From: Rubrivivax sp.
GTDB taxonomy: Bacteria > Pseudomonadota > Gammaproteobacteria > Burkholderiales > Burkholderiaceae_C
DNA length: 64,000 bases
Assembly: GCA_027491255.1 (NCBI GenBank)
Contig: JAIXWM010000184.1
Span: 1 to 64,000, forward strand
Direction of reading: 5' to 3'
The notes beneath the pieces were generated by a model, which was not told the origin of the DNA, made no database searches, and worked only from the letters and a program-made list of their open reading frames with translations. A program made the position numbers and the translations under genes. The stretch's first letter is position 1; each line of letters opens with the position of its first letter. Shown here piece by piece: positions 36,397 to 45,350 of this stretch.

Positions 36397-36630
36397 GCCA
36401 ACTGGGCTGCCCTGTGGTTCTGACGGGCACGCAGTCCCATGGAGGCAAGATCGGCTGCGTGCACCGCACCGTGTCCAAATGGGCGAGTCGGACCAGGGCG
36501 CGACGGTGGTGGGGGGACTATGTTGGAGATGGCCACGCTGCGCTTGGAGCCCCTGTCCACGATGATCGGGAGATGCAATGTCTGCACTGCGTCCCGCCGG
36601 CACAAGCCGAGGCAAACTACGGTCGTCACC
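36397..36630 (+). pseudogene. Possible remnant of an IS3-family orfA
   Basis: Three short pieces in different frames keep the order and rough spacing of an IS3-type OrfA. PANWAAL (near 36397) recalls PSQWAAI, KIGCVHRTVSKW (36447-36482) matches the helix-turn-helix text KIGCTAETLRKW with Trp at the same spacing, and AQAEANYGR (near 36600) recalls AQAELDR. Frame changes and the missing middle mean it is not functional. The match is from memory of the family and is only suggestive; no inverted ends or target duplication are visible. Confidence 0.35.
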
Positions 36631-36677
36631 CCACCGCGCAGCTTGAAGCGGCGGGTGAACTGACCCCTTGTCTCAAC

Positions 36678-36704
36678 GAGCCGCTGCGGACACCGCAGCG
36701 GCTC
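36678..36704. terminator. Perfect 12-bp stem hairpin before the sugar transferase
   Basis: GAGCCGCTGCGG and CCGCAGCGGCTC pair perfectly around a 3-base loop (ACA). There is no run of T on either side, so it is not a classic intrinsic terminator. It ends 18 bases before the GTG of the phosphoglycosyl transferase, so it could also act as an attenuator or affect translation of that gene. Confidence 0.4.
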
Positions 36705-36722
36705 ACTTGCCGATGACTCACC

Positions 36723-37325
36723 GTGTGCAAGCGTGGATTCGATCTGCTCCTGGCCGCGGCCGGCCTGCTGCTGCTGAGCCCGCTGTTCCTGGTGGTGGCG
36801 CTCTGTATACGGCTCGACTCTCCAGGTCCGGTGTTCTTCCGCCAGGAGCGGGTGGGCCGGGGCGGCAGGCTGTTCCGCATCCACAAGTTCAGGACCATGG
36901 TGGCCGATGCGCCGGCACGAGGGCCCGGCCTGACGATCGGTGCCGATCCGCGCGTCACCCGCGTCGGCCGGTGGCTGCGGCGGACCAAGATCGATGAACT
37001 GGCCCAACTGCTGGACGTGCTGGCCGGACAGATGAGCTTGGTCGGGCCGCGCCCGGAACTGCCGCGCTACGTGGCGTTGTACCCGCCGCTCTTGCGTGAA
37101 CAGCTGCTGGGCGTGCGCCCCGGCATCACGGACCCCGCGTCGCTGAAGTACGCCGACGAGGCGAGCTTGCTCGCCGCCGCTGCCGATCCCGAACGTGAGT
37201 ACACGCAGGTGCTGCTGCCCGCCAAGCTGCAGGCGTCGGCCGACTATCTGCGCAGCGCGACGCTGGCCAGCGATATGGCTGTGCTGGCCCGCACCGCCGC
37301 GCTGCTTTTCGGCCGGCGCCGTTGA
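36723..37325 (+). CDS. Phosphoglycosyl transferase (bacterial sugar transferase family)
   Basis: A 200-residue enzyme of the short, monotopic type (PglC/WecP-like). It has an N-terminal hydrophobic re-entrant helix (about 5-27, LLLAAAGLLLLSPLFLVVAL), FRQERVGRGGRLFRIHKFRTM, then TKIDELAQLLDVLAGQMSLVGPRPE with the catalytic Asp-Glu pair. It moves a sugar phosphate from a UDP-sugar to undecaprenyl phosphate and so starts repeat-unit assembly. GTG start. A 14-bp palindrome (37332-37345) lies between its end and the convergent methyltransferase and may terminate both. Confidence 0.92.
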   Translation: MCKRGFDLLLAAAGLLLLSPLFLVVALCIRLDSPGPVFFRQERVGRGGRLFRIHKFRTMVADAPARGPGLTIGADPRVTRVGRWLRRTKIDELAQLLDVLAGQMSLVGPRPELPRYVALYPPLLREQLLGVRPGITDPASLKYADEASLLAAAADPEREYTQVLLPAKLQASADYLRSATLASDMAVLARTAALLFGRRR

Positions 37326-37350
37326 ACACGCCGGCGGGCCCGCCGAGTCC

Positions 37351-38118
37351 TCAATGGAAAGGCGCGGTGGGGTAGGGCCGAAGATCCGCCGGCTCGATCT
37401 TCAGCCAGGCGGTGCTGTTCTGCACCCGGGCCTTGCGCTCGACCATGTGCATCAGCGTGTAGCGGCTGCGGCGCACCTGCTGCCACAGCGCTTCGTGCTG
37501 GTCGGGGGCCGTCGTTCGCAGCAGCATGCCCGGCACCTTGCCCGCGTTCAGCTGTGCGGTCAGCAATTCCAGCAGCGCATACGACGGGAACGAGGTCGAT
37601 GCCGAGTCGATGAAGATCGAGCTGCTGTCGGCCATGCGTGGCATGAAGTGGCCCAGGATCTCCAGGATGTCGTTCGGGCCGTGCCGGAAGTCCGAGAACA
37701 GCCAGTCCAGCTTCTGTCCGAGCACGGGGTAGGGCGGCATCGTGCGGCCGATGAACTCGAGATGGTCCTGCAGGCCGAAGCCCGCGACGATGTCGGCCAT
37801 GTAGCCGGCGAAGTCCATGCCCCGCTGCGCCTGGGTGAACAGATCGGGCGAGTGGCCCAGGATTGCAGGCCAGTCCTGGCCGCTGTCGATGGTCCAGATT
37901 CTTCCGACGCCGACTTCCTTCATCGCCTGCGCGACCCACAGCGCCGTCGCGCCCAGGCCCGTGCCGAGTTCGACCACGGCCAGCGGCGTCTGCATCTTCA
38001 CCAGCGCGTACAGGAACATCGACCAATCCTCGGTGCCGTAGACCGGACCGATGCGGTCGGTATGGGCCTTCAGGCGGGCGAAGGACTGGGCTTGCGCGAG
38101 GGCGGTGTCGTCGTTCAT
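37351..38118 (-). CDS. Class I SAM-dependent methyltransferase-like protein
   Basis: A 255-residue protein with the loop VVELGTGLGATALW (about 48-61), IWTIDSGQDW and DWLFSDFRHGPNDI. It fits the Methyltransf_24/CmcI-like group that modifies sugars or small molecules. No signal or membrane segment. It lies 19 bases after the TPR-oxygenase gene on the same strand and is probably the last gene of the wecA-oxygenase-methyltransferase unit. The substrate is unknown; its position makes a polysaccharide or envelope target likely. Confidence 0.75.
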   Translation of the reverse strand: MNDDTALAQAQSFARLKAHTDRIGPVYGTEDWSMFLYALVKMQTPLAVVELGTGLGATALWVAQAMKEVGVGRIWTIDSGQDWPAILGHSPDLFTQAQRGMDFAGYMADIVAGFGLQDHLEFIGRTMPPYPVLGQKLDWLFSDFRHGPNDILEILGHFMPRMADSSSIFIDSASTSFPSYALLELLTAQLNAGKVPGMLLRTTAPDQHEALWQQVRRSRYTLMHMVERKARVQNSTAWLKIEPADLRPYPTAPFH

Positions 38119-38137
38119 CGGTGCACTCGGCGGGGGT

Positions 38138-39487
38138 TCAACGGGTCGCGCCCGGGCGCGCAGACAGATCGAAGGCCAGGCTCAGGCGCGGTTGCGCACT
38201 GGAAAACGGCACGGTGTGGTGCCATTGCCAGGCCGGGAAGATGACGAGCATGCCCGGCTGGGGGGCGATGCCGAAAGGCTCCGGCGGTGCATCGAGCGGG
38301 AACAGCGGGTCGGGCTCACCAAAGCACAGCCGGCCGGCGTCGCCTTCGCCGCGCGCCACGATCTCGGGCACGGCCGGGTAGTAGACCGCGCTGAGCAGAC
38401 CGCCTGGGTGGATGTGCGGCGTCTCATAGCCTCCGTCGTGCATCAGCACGGCCCAGCCGCGCAGTTCGAGCGTGGCATCGACGAGCCGGCCCAGCGGATG
38501 CGGGCGGCTCCGCATCCCGTCCAGGTAATCGCGCAGCCGGTCCAGGATCCACCACGCCAGGGGCGGGATCGGGCCGGACGCGTTCTCGAGCAGGTTCTCG
38601 ATGCGCCGGCCGTTGTGCGTGGCCTGGCCGCGGTGCGAGCCGAGTTCGGGGTGGGCCTGGACATGCTGCAGGATGGCCGCGTTGAAGGACGGCACGTCGG
38701 CCCATCCTGCAGGGGCCTGTTCGAGCCGGTGCACGCGCAGCCAGCGCCGGCTGTCGTCGACTTCCGCGGCCTCCTCGGTGCGGCCGAGCTGGCGCAGCGC
38801 GATGCAGCGCAGCGCGATGTCGTAGCCGTCGTAGGCCCGCTGCCGGCGATGGGCCTCGACGAGCGCCAGCGCCTGCGCCGCCTCACCGCGCTTGAGGTGC
38901 AGTCCCACCAGAGCCTGGTATGCCGCATCCTGCCGCGGGTCCAGGCGCAGGCACTCGCGAAGGTGGGTCTCGGCCTCGGTGAGCCGGCCCTGGACCAGCC
39001 GCGTGTGCCCGAGGTGGTACTGCGCTGCCGACAGCTGCGGCCAGCGGCGCGTGATCATCGCGTAGCCTTCGGCGGCGGCGTCCAGGTGCCCCAGGTCCTG
39101 CGCCAGGAGCCAGCGGTTGAGCTGCACCAGCGGGTCGTCGGGCAGGCGCGACGCGGCTTCGATGGCCAGGGCGAGCGCCTGGTCCATGCGCCCCAGCACC
39201 CGCAGCAGTCCGGCCAGATTCGTGGCGGCCAAGGGGTCGTGCGGCGCCAGGTGGCGGGCCTGCCCCATGGCTTGCAGCGCCAGGGGATAGCGCTTCTGCT
39301 CCATGGCGACCGCGCCCAGACCGAGCCAGGCCTGCGCGTTTCCGGGGTCGGCCCGCGCCGCCGCCGCGAATGCGCGTGCGGCGGCGTCCCACTGCCGGCG
39401 GCCGGCAGCCTCGGCGCCCGCCTCCATCAACGCCGCTGGCTGTTCGGCCACCGCCAGAGCGGAATCGGGCGGAGCAGCATTGGCCAT
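38138..39487 (-). CDS. TPR protein with a C-terminal 2OG-Fe(II) oxygenase-like domain
   Basis: A 449-residue soluble protein. Residues 15-230 are five to six TPR units (AWLGLGAVAMEQKRYPLALQ, AQYHLGHTRLVQGRLTEAE and similar). Residues 270-440 resemble a putative 2OG-Fe(II) oxygenase of the 2OG-FeII_Oxy_5 type. It has the iron ligand pair in TPHIHPGGLLSAVYY, a distal His in WQWHHTVPF and the 2-oxoglutarate Arg in RLSLAFD. The TPR part would select a protein partner and the oxygenase would hydroxylate it. It stands between wecA-like and methyltransferase genes of the polysaccharide locus, which is unusual for this fold. Confidence 0.82.
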   Translation of the reverse strand: MANAAPPDSALAVAEQPAALMEAGAEAAGRRQWDAAARAFAAAARADPGNAQAWLGLGAVAMEQKRYPLALQAMGQARHLAPHDPLAATNLAGLLRVLGRMDQALALAIEAASRLPDDPLVQLNRWLLAQDLGHLDAAAEGYAMITRRWPQLSAAQYHLGHTRLVQGRLTEAETHLRECLRLDPRQDAAYQALVGLHLKRGEAAQALALVEAHRRQRAYDGYDIALRCIALRQLGRTEEAAEVDDSRRWLRVHRLEQAPAGWADVPSFNAAILQHVQAHPELGSHRGQATHNGRRIENLLENASGPIPPLAWWILDRLRDYLDGMRSRPHPLGRLVDATLELRGWAVLMHDGGYETPHIHPGGLLSAVYYPAVPEIVARGEGDAGRLCFGEPDPLFPLDAPPEPFGIAPQPGMLVIFPAWQWHHTVPFSSAQPRLSLAFDLSARPGATR

Positions 39488-39517
39488 CGGGCGTGGACGG
39501 TAGGCCTCAGCCCATGG

Positions 39518-40633
39518 CTACGCGCGTCGTGGCAGGAGCCGGCGACGTGCGGCGTGGAGCCAGCCCGGTGAGCGGAAGCGCACGATGCGCCAGTACAGGG
39601 CGAGGTAGAACACGATGAAACCGGCCAGCGCCGCCATGATGAGGGGCGTGTCGTTCCAGAACAGCATGGCCGGGATGACGCCGAGCATGCACAGGAACCA
39701 CAGGTAGGGCGAGGTCATCGAATTGCGCCGGGTCATTGCGCGCGTGCTGCGGTCACGGATGGCCCAGCGCAGCACACGGCGGTAGATCAGCGAGTGCAGG
39801 TGAATGCCGTCAGGCTGTCCCGGTGAGGACCCACGGCGGCGGCGGCGATAGATGGAGAAAAGGGTTTCGAAGACCGGGTAGATGCAGATCAGCAGCGGGC
39901 ACAGCGGCGACACCTCGCCGGGGTTGCGCACCAGCAGCAGCAGCGCCAGTTCCGCGAACCAGAAGCCCAGGAAGTACGCGCCACCGTCGCCCAGGAAGAT
40001 GAGTCCGGCCGGAAAATTCCAGACGAAGAAGCCGAGCGTGGCGCCGACACCGGCCAGTGCCATCGTCATGATCAAGGGGTCGCCGACCTGATAGGCCACA
40101 TAGGCCAAGGCGGCGAGCATGATCACGGCGCACATGGACGCCAGGCCGTTGAAGCCGTCGATGATGTTGACGGCGTTGGCGATGCCGGCCACCGCGAAGA
40201 CCGACAGCGCCACTGCGAAAACGCTGAAGCTCACGACCCAGTCCAGCACGGGAATGCCGGTCTCGACGATCACGGCACCCAGCAGCCAGCAAGCCAGCAG
40301 CGCCGACGCCATCGTCGCCAACAGGCGCGGCAGCGGGCCGATCCTCTTGAGCAGGTCTTCGGCCAGCCCGAAGGCAAAAGCGGGCGTGGCGCAGACCATC
40401 AGCCACCAGGCGGCACGCAAGTCCTGCTGGTTGGTGAGGGTGAGCACGCCCAGCGCAGCCGCCACGCCCCAGGTGATGGCAAGGCCACCAGTGCGCGGCA
40501 CCGGAACGGCATGGAATTTCTGCGGCCCGTCGAGTTCCTTGTCCATGGCCTGGCCGTCTCGCACGTGCGCGGCCCGGATCAGCAGGAGACTGGCCACCAG
40601 CGCGGCGACGAAGGCAATCAGGACCGTGGTCAA
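39518..40633 (-). CDS. Undecaprenyl-phosphate GlcNAc-1-phosphate transferase-like (WecA/MraY family)
   Basis: A 371-residue polytopic enzyme with about eleven helices. It shows the family's cytoplasmic motifs in order: FHAVPVPRTGGLAI, NAVNIIDGFNGLAS (catalytic Asp), FLGDGGAYFLGF and the His-rich DGIHLHSLIYRRV loop. It transfers a sugar-1-phosphate to undecaprenyl phosphate. Together with the PglC-type enzyme at 36723, the locus has two possible initiating enzymes of different folds. It lies 30 bases upstream of the TPR-oxygenase gene on the same strand. Confidence 0.92.
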   Translation of the reverse strand: MTTVLIAFVAALVASLLLIRAAHVRDGQAMDKELDGPQKFHAVPVPRTGGLAITWGVAAALGVLTLTNQQDLRAAWWLMVCATPAFAFGLAEDLLKRIGPLPRLLATMASALLACWLLGAVIVETGIPVLDWVVSFSVFAVALSVFAVAGIANAVNIIDGFNGLASMCAVIMLAALAYVAYQVGDPLIMTMALAGVGATLGFFVWNFPAGLIFLGDGGAYFLGFWFAELALLLLVRNPGEVSPLCPLLICIYPVFETLFSIYRRRRRGSSPGQPDGIHLHSLIYRRVLRWAIRDRSTRAMTRRNSMTSPYLWFLCMLGVIPAMLFWNDTPLIMAALAGFIVFYLALYWRIVRFRSPGWLHAARRRLLPRRA

Positions 40634-40661
40634 GATGGGATCGGCTGTCGATTGCCGTCAA

Positions 40662-40675
40662 ATGAATGTAAGGGT
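40662..40675 (+). promoter_or_regulatory. AT-rich 14-mer shared with the lipoprotein promoter
   Basis: ATGAATGTAAGGGT lies in the gap upstream of the wecA-like gene and recurs exactly, on the other strand, at 48543-48556 upstream of the repeat-rich lipoprotein. In a genome near 70% GC an identical AT-rich 14-mer in two promoter gaps is notable. No regulator can be named. Confidence 0.3.
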
Positions 40676-40863
40676 ATTTTTGATTCTAGGGGTTCCGCAG
40701 GATGATGGTCCGCCGGGCTTGCGGGATTGCGCAAGCGGCAGGCAGCGACCGGCAAGCGCCAGCCCGAGCCCGCCGTTGGGTCACCACCGAGCGGGGTGAC
40801 GAGCGCAACGCCGCCCGGGTGGACGGGCTCGCGGCGTGGACCGTCGACGGGGCCTGAGGTGCC

Positions 40864-41391
40864 TCAGGAACCGACCTCGGCTGTCGCGTCGAGTTCGCCC
40901 GGCTCGACGGCGCGCAGCGCGGCCACCGGCACCGGGAGGCGCGCCTGTTTCTGGAGCAGTTCGATCAGAACCAGCGCCCGCGCCTGACCATCGGACATGT
41001 CGAAGACAGCGCGCACCCCGGCAAATGGCCCGGTCAGGATCTTGACCGTCTGCCCCGGGGTGAACTGCGGCACCACGGCGGATTCCCGGCGCCGCGCTTC
41101 CTCCTCGCGCAGGGTCTCCAGCACGCCCGGGGGAATCCGTGCCGCGACACCGCCGAACCGCACGATGGTCGACACGCCGAGGGTGCTGCGCACGGGCGCC
41201 CAGTTGATGCCGGGCGGCAGATGGATGAACAGGTAGCGCGGGAACAACGCCTCGTCGACGATGACGAGCTTGCGCTGGCGCACCTTCTCGACCCTCAACC
41301 GCGGCAGCCAGCACTCATAGCCCTGGTTGAACAGGTTGTCGAGAGCCCGCTGCTCCTGGCGGGGTTTGGTGTGAACAAGGTACCAGCTCAC
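40864..41391 (-). CDS. RfaH-like NusG-family transcription elongation factor
   Basis: A 175-residue protein with an N-terminal NGN domain starting SWYLVHTKPRQEQRALDNLF and a C-terminal KOW-like domain (FTPGQTVKILTGPFAGVRAVF). NusG paralogues of this kind ride on RNA polymerase and stop early termination in long operons. RfaH does this for O-antigen, capsule and LPS genes. The general NusG would be near rplK, not in a sugar cluster, so the specialised type is likely. The start was set at GTG 41391, just before the NGN domain; an ATG at 41481 would add 30 residues. It lies 230 bases upstream of the wecA-like gene on the same strand. Confidence 0.88.
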   Translation of the reverse strand: MSWYLVHTKPRQEQRALDNLFNQGYECWLPRLRVEKVRQRKLVIVDEALFPRYLFIHLPPGINWAPVRSTLGVSTIVRFGGVAARIPPGVLETLREEEARRRESAVVPQFTPGQTVKILTGPFAGVRAVFDMSDGQARALVLIELLQKQARLPVPVAALRAVEPGELDATAEVGS

Positions 41392-41525
41392 ATCGAGATG
41401 CCCGGCATACCCGGGAGTTGGTTCATCGGTCGCAGCGCCCGACCTTGCAGCCGCGAAGTCCTGCCGGCACCGCGGCTGCACATGAACGAAGATGCTACCT
41501 CAGCACTGGCTCCGCCCGGCCGTCG

Positions 41526-41558
41526 GCAGGGCGCTCGACGCCCTGCGTGAGCAGGGCG
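41526..41558 (-). terminator. Two overlapping, mutually exclusive hairpins after the YjbH gene
   Basis: Three 8-base arms lie in a row: GCAGGGCG (41526-41533), CGCCCTGC (41539-41546) and GCAGGGCG (41551-41558). The middle arm can pair perfectly with either outer arm, giving loops of 5 or 4 bases. The stretch is just downstream of the YjbH stop (41566) and 135 bases before the RfaH-like start, both on the minus strand. There is no T run. It could be a terminator or a switch between two structures. Confidence 0.4.
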
Positions 41559-41565
41559 GGGGCCC

Positions 41566-43650
41566 TCAGGAGCCTGCCGTGCGCAGCGTCAGGTAGGCCT
41601 CGCGCAGGCGCGGCAGATGATTGCGCAGGTGGGCCGGGCCCAGCCGCCCGGCATCCAGGCTGCGCAGTTCGATGTCCCAGGCCGGGGCGTACTCGCGCAC
41701 CGCGTCAGGTTCCACCCAGTTGCCCGCCGATTGCTTGTCCGTGATGCGCGTGCGCAGACCCTGCCGCCATTGGGAGGCCCCGAGGATCTGGACGGGGCCG
41801 GTGCGCGGCGCGGCGCGCGGCGTCAGCGGTACCGACAACTCCAGGCCGGCGAACTGGCGCATGCCGCCCTTGCGGTACACCAGGTGCGCGCCCAGGTCCC
41901 CCCACCAGCGGCTGATCGTGACCAGAGGCCCGTGGCTGCGGTCGGAGTACCGTTGGGCTCCGAACTCGACCCAGACATTGCTCAACCAGCCGTCGCCGTC
42001 AGGCACCCAGCGGTAGCTGATCCACTGCTGGAAATCCGCCCCCTTGGGCATTCCCGGCTGGGTGACCAGTTCGCGCCCGCGCAGGCGCAGCACGTCATCG
42101 CGGCCAGGCACGAACAGCAGGGCCTCGCCTTCGACTCCCGGGGCGTCGTACTCGAAGACACCTGCCGCACCGCCGAGCATGACGTGCCGGCCGAGCCACA
42201 GGGACTGGTGCAGCGCCAGCGCGCGCAAGCCTTCGGGCTGGCGCAGCGAAGCGAAGGCGCCGCTCGTGGTGGCCTGATCGGACACGGCGAGCCGCGTCAT
42301 CGCGTTGGCCAGCAGTTGCGCGCCGGTCCACAGCGGCACCGTGATCGAGGTGCGCGCCGCGAGCGAGTAGTCGAAGGCGCCGTACTCCGTGCCCACGGCG
42401 TAGCGCAGATCCGGCCAGAGGCGCACCTGCAAGGCGGTGGCCGGGCCGGGTTGGTCGGAGATCCAATCCACACGCCGGTCGTCGGTCCGGCCCCCGCGTT
42501 GGACTTGCAGCGCTGCGCGTGCCGGCCCGGCGCGGCCGTCGCGCATGAAGTCGCGCCAGGCCGCCGCGGCCACATCGACGCTGAGGACCGCCTGGCCGGT
42601 CTTGAGCGCGGTGACGACGATGCGTTGAACCTCGGCCGGCGCCGTCGCGGCCGCGTGACCGAGGACGACGCCGAGGGCGTCGAGTTCTTGCCGGCCGTAA
42701 CGGTGGTTCTGGTATTCGATGACCCAGGTCCCGTTGTCGGCCTGGCCCACGCGCATCTTCTCCAGGCCCAGGCCGACCAGTGTGTCCTTCAGGCGGCCCA
42801 GGCGTGCTGGCCCGCTGTCGCTGGCAGCCTGCGGCACGTCGGACGCCGCGGAAGCTGCCGCCACCACCGGCTCCGCGGCGGGCTTGTCTTCGTCGAAAGG
42901 CACCGAGACGAAGAAGCCGACGGCGGTGGCTGCGGCCATGGGGCCGCGCGGCGCCGTGCGGTGAGCCGACGCGGTGAACTGGGCGCCGCCGAGCGCTGCC
43001 AACGGGGGCGAGGCCCACCGAGCCCCCGCCAGGGGCTGCCGCCCGTCGTGCTCGGCCGACAGCGTCAGGGTGCCGAGCCTCTGACTGTGCGTCAGGCGGT
43101 AGTCGATGCCGCCAAAGATGCCATCGAGCGCGCGCCGCGTACCGGGCGTCTGCCGCGCCTGGCTGCTGCCCGCGCCCAGGGTGAGGCTCCAGGGTCCCCA
43201 GGGCTGGGTGGCGACGGCGTAGGCGGCGCGGAAGTTGACGGCCCCGCCGCGAAAGTCGTTCACGCCGACGGCCACCCGTGGCGCGTCATCACCCCGGCCG
43301 ATCGCTGTCGAGAGCTTGACGTTGGCCGAGAGGTCGCTGATGCCGCCCAGGGCCAGGCCTGTGGCGTCGCGCGTGCTGTACTCGGCGAGCCGGCCCACGA
43401 TGTCCAGGCCCGGGGCCAGGCCCACGCCGAGCAGATAGGACACGCTGCGCTGGGACTGCCGGACCACCTGCGGCTCGCGCGGATTGCCCAGGCCCAGGGC
43501 CAGCGTGCCGCTGCCCAGCGGTCGGGCGTCCGGGATGGACAGCCCGCCGACCACACCGGTGGCATTCAGCCCCTGGGCGAGTGAGCAGGTGGCCCAGAGC
43601 CATCCTGTGGCCGCCAAGGCGAGTGGACGTCTTGAGCTGGGGTGTGTCAT
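41566..43650 (-). CDS. YjbH-family exopolysaccharide-associated outer-membrane protein
   Basis: A 694-residue protein. The signal peptide (about 1-26) ends in CSLAQ. It is followed by beta-barrel-like text (GVVGGLSIPDARPLGSGTLA, SYLLGVGLAPGLDIVGRLAEY) and a long C-terminal region with LWLGRHVMLGGAAGVFEYD and WWGDLGAHLVYRKGG. This is the pattern of YjbH/GfcD proteins, which go with group 4 capsule or Yjb polysaccharide export. The start at ATG 43650 places the signal first; an ATG at 43674 would add 8 residues. It reads toward the RfaH-like gene. Confidence 0.88.
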   Translation of the reverse strand: MTHPSSRRPLALAATGWLWATCSLAQGLNATGVVGGLSIPDARPLGSGTLALGLGNPREPQVVRQSQRSVSYLLGVGLAPGLDIVGRLAEYSTRDATGLALGGISDLSANVKLSTAIGRGDDAPRVAVGVNDFRGGAVNFRAAYAVATQPWGPWSLTLGAGSSQARQTPGTRRALDGIFGGIDYRLTHSQRLGTLTLSAEHDGRQPLAGARWASPPLAALGGAQFTASAHRTAPRGPMAAATAVGFFVSVPFDEDKPAAEPVVAAASAASDVPQAASDSGPARLGRLKDTLVGLGLEKMRVGQADNGTWVIEYQNHRYGRQELDALGVVLGHAAATAPAEVQRIVVTALKTGQAVLSVDVAAAAWRDFMRDGRAGPARAALQVQRGGRTDDRRVDWISDQPGPATALQVRLWPDLRYAVGTEYGAFDYSLAARTSITVPLWTGAQLLANAMTRLAVSDQATTSGAFASLRQPEGLRALALHQSLWLGRHVMLGGAAGVFEYDAPGVEGEALLFVPGRDDVLRLRGRELVTQPGMPKGADFQQWISYRWVPDGDGWLSNVWVEFGAQRYSDRSHGPLVTISRWWGDLGAHLVYRKGGMRQFAGLELSVPLTPRAAPRTGPVQILGASQWRQGLRTRITDKQSAGNWVEPDAVREYAPAWDIELRSLDAGRLGPAHLRNHLPRLREAYLTLRTAGS

Positions 43651-43825
43651 GGCGACAGGCCGTGGGCACGGCAAGGAAGGTGACCGGAAAGTCTAGCTGT
43701 CGCCGTGACCCGGGCCGCGTTGCCGGCGGGTGCAGCGTCGTCTCGAGACAACGAAGTCGCGCCAGTCGCGCCCGGCCGACTCGATGCTTGTCGTCGCGGC
43801 GCCGGCACTCAGGGATAATCCCGAG

Positions 43826-45262
<1,437 letters not shown>

Positions 45263-45320
45263 GCGGCTGGGAGTCTGTCCCGGCCCCCCGCCTGGCGCAC
45301 GGTGCGGGCACGCCGGAAGC

Positions 45321-45339
45321 ATCCTCACTCGCTGAGGAT
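45321..45339. terminator. Bidirectional hairpin between convergent genes
   Basis: ATCCTCA and TGAGGAT form a perfect 7-bp stem around CTCGC. The stem extends by AGC/GCT past a single bulged T. It lies between the rhlE stop (45262) and the stop of the convergent response regulator gene (45351), where a two-way terminator would be expected. T runs are absent. Confidence 0.45.
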
Positions 45340-45350
45340 TGCTGGCGGCC

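Larger units (their letters stand above)
36375..36722. other. 348-bp gap with an IS-like remnant and a strong hairpin
   Basis: No intact gene. The left part carries scattered frames that resemble a decayed IS3-type OrfA (see the pseudogene entry). The right end holds a perfect 12-bp stem hairpin (36678-36704) just before the sugar transferase. The base composition is less GC-rich than the flanks. Confidence 0.5.

Noticed and set aside
36371..36716. Several short frames in the gap before the sugar transferase
   Set aside because: None has a ribosome site or full-length match; they overlap each other and are better explained by a decayed IS piece.
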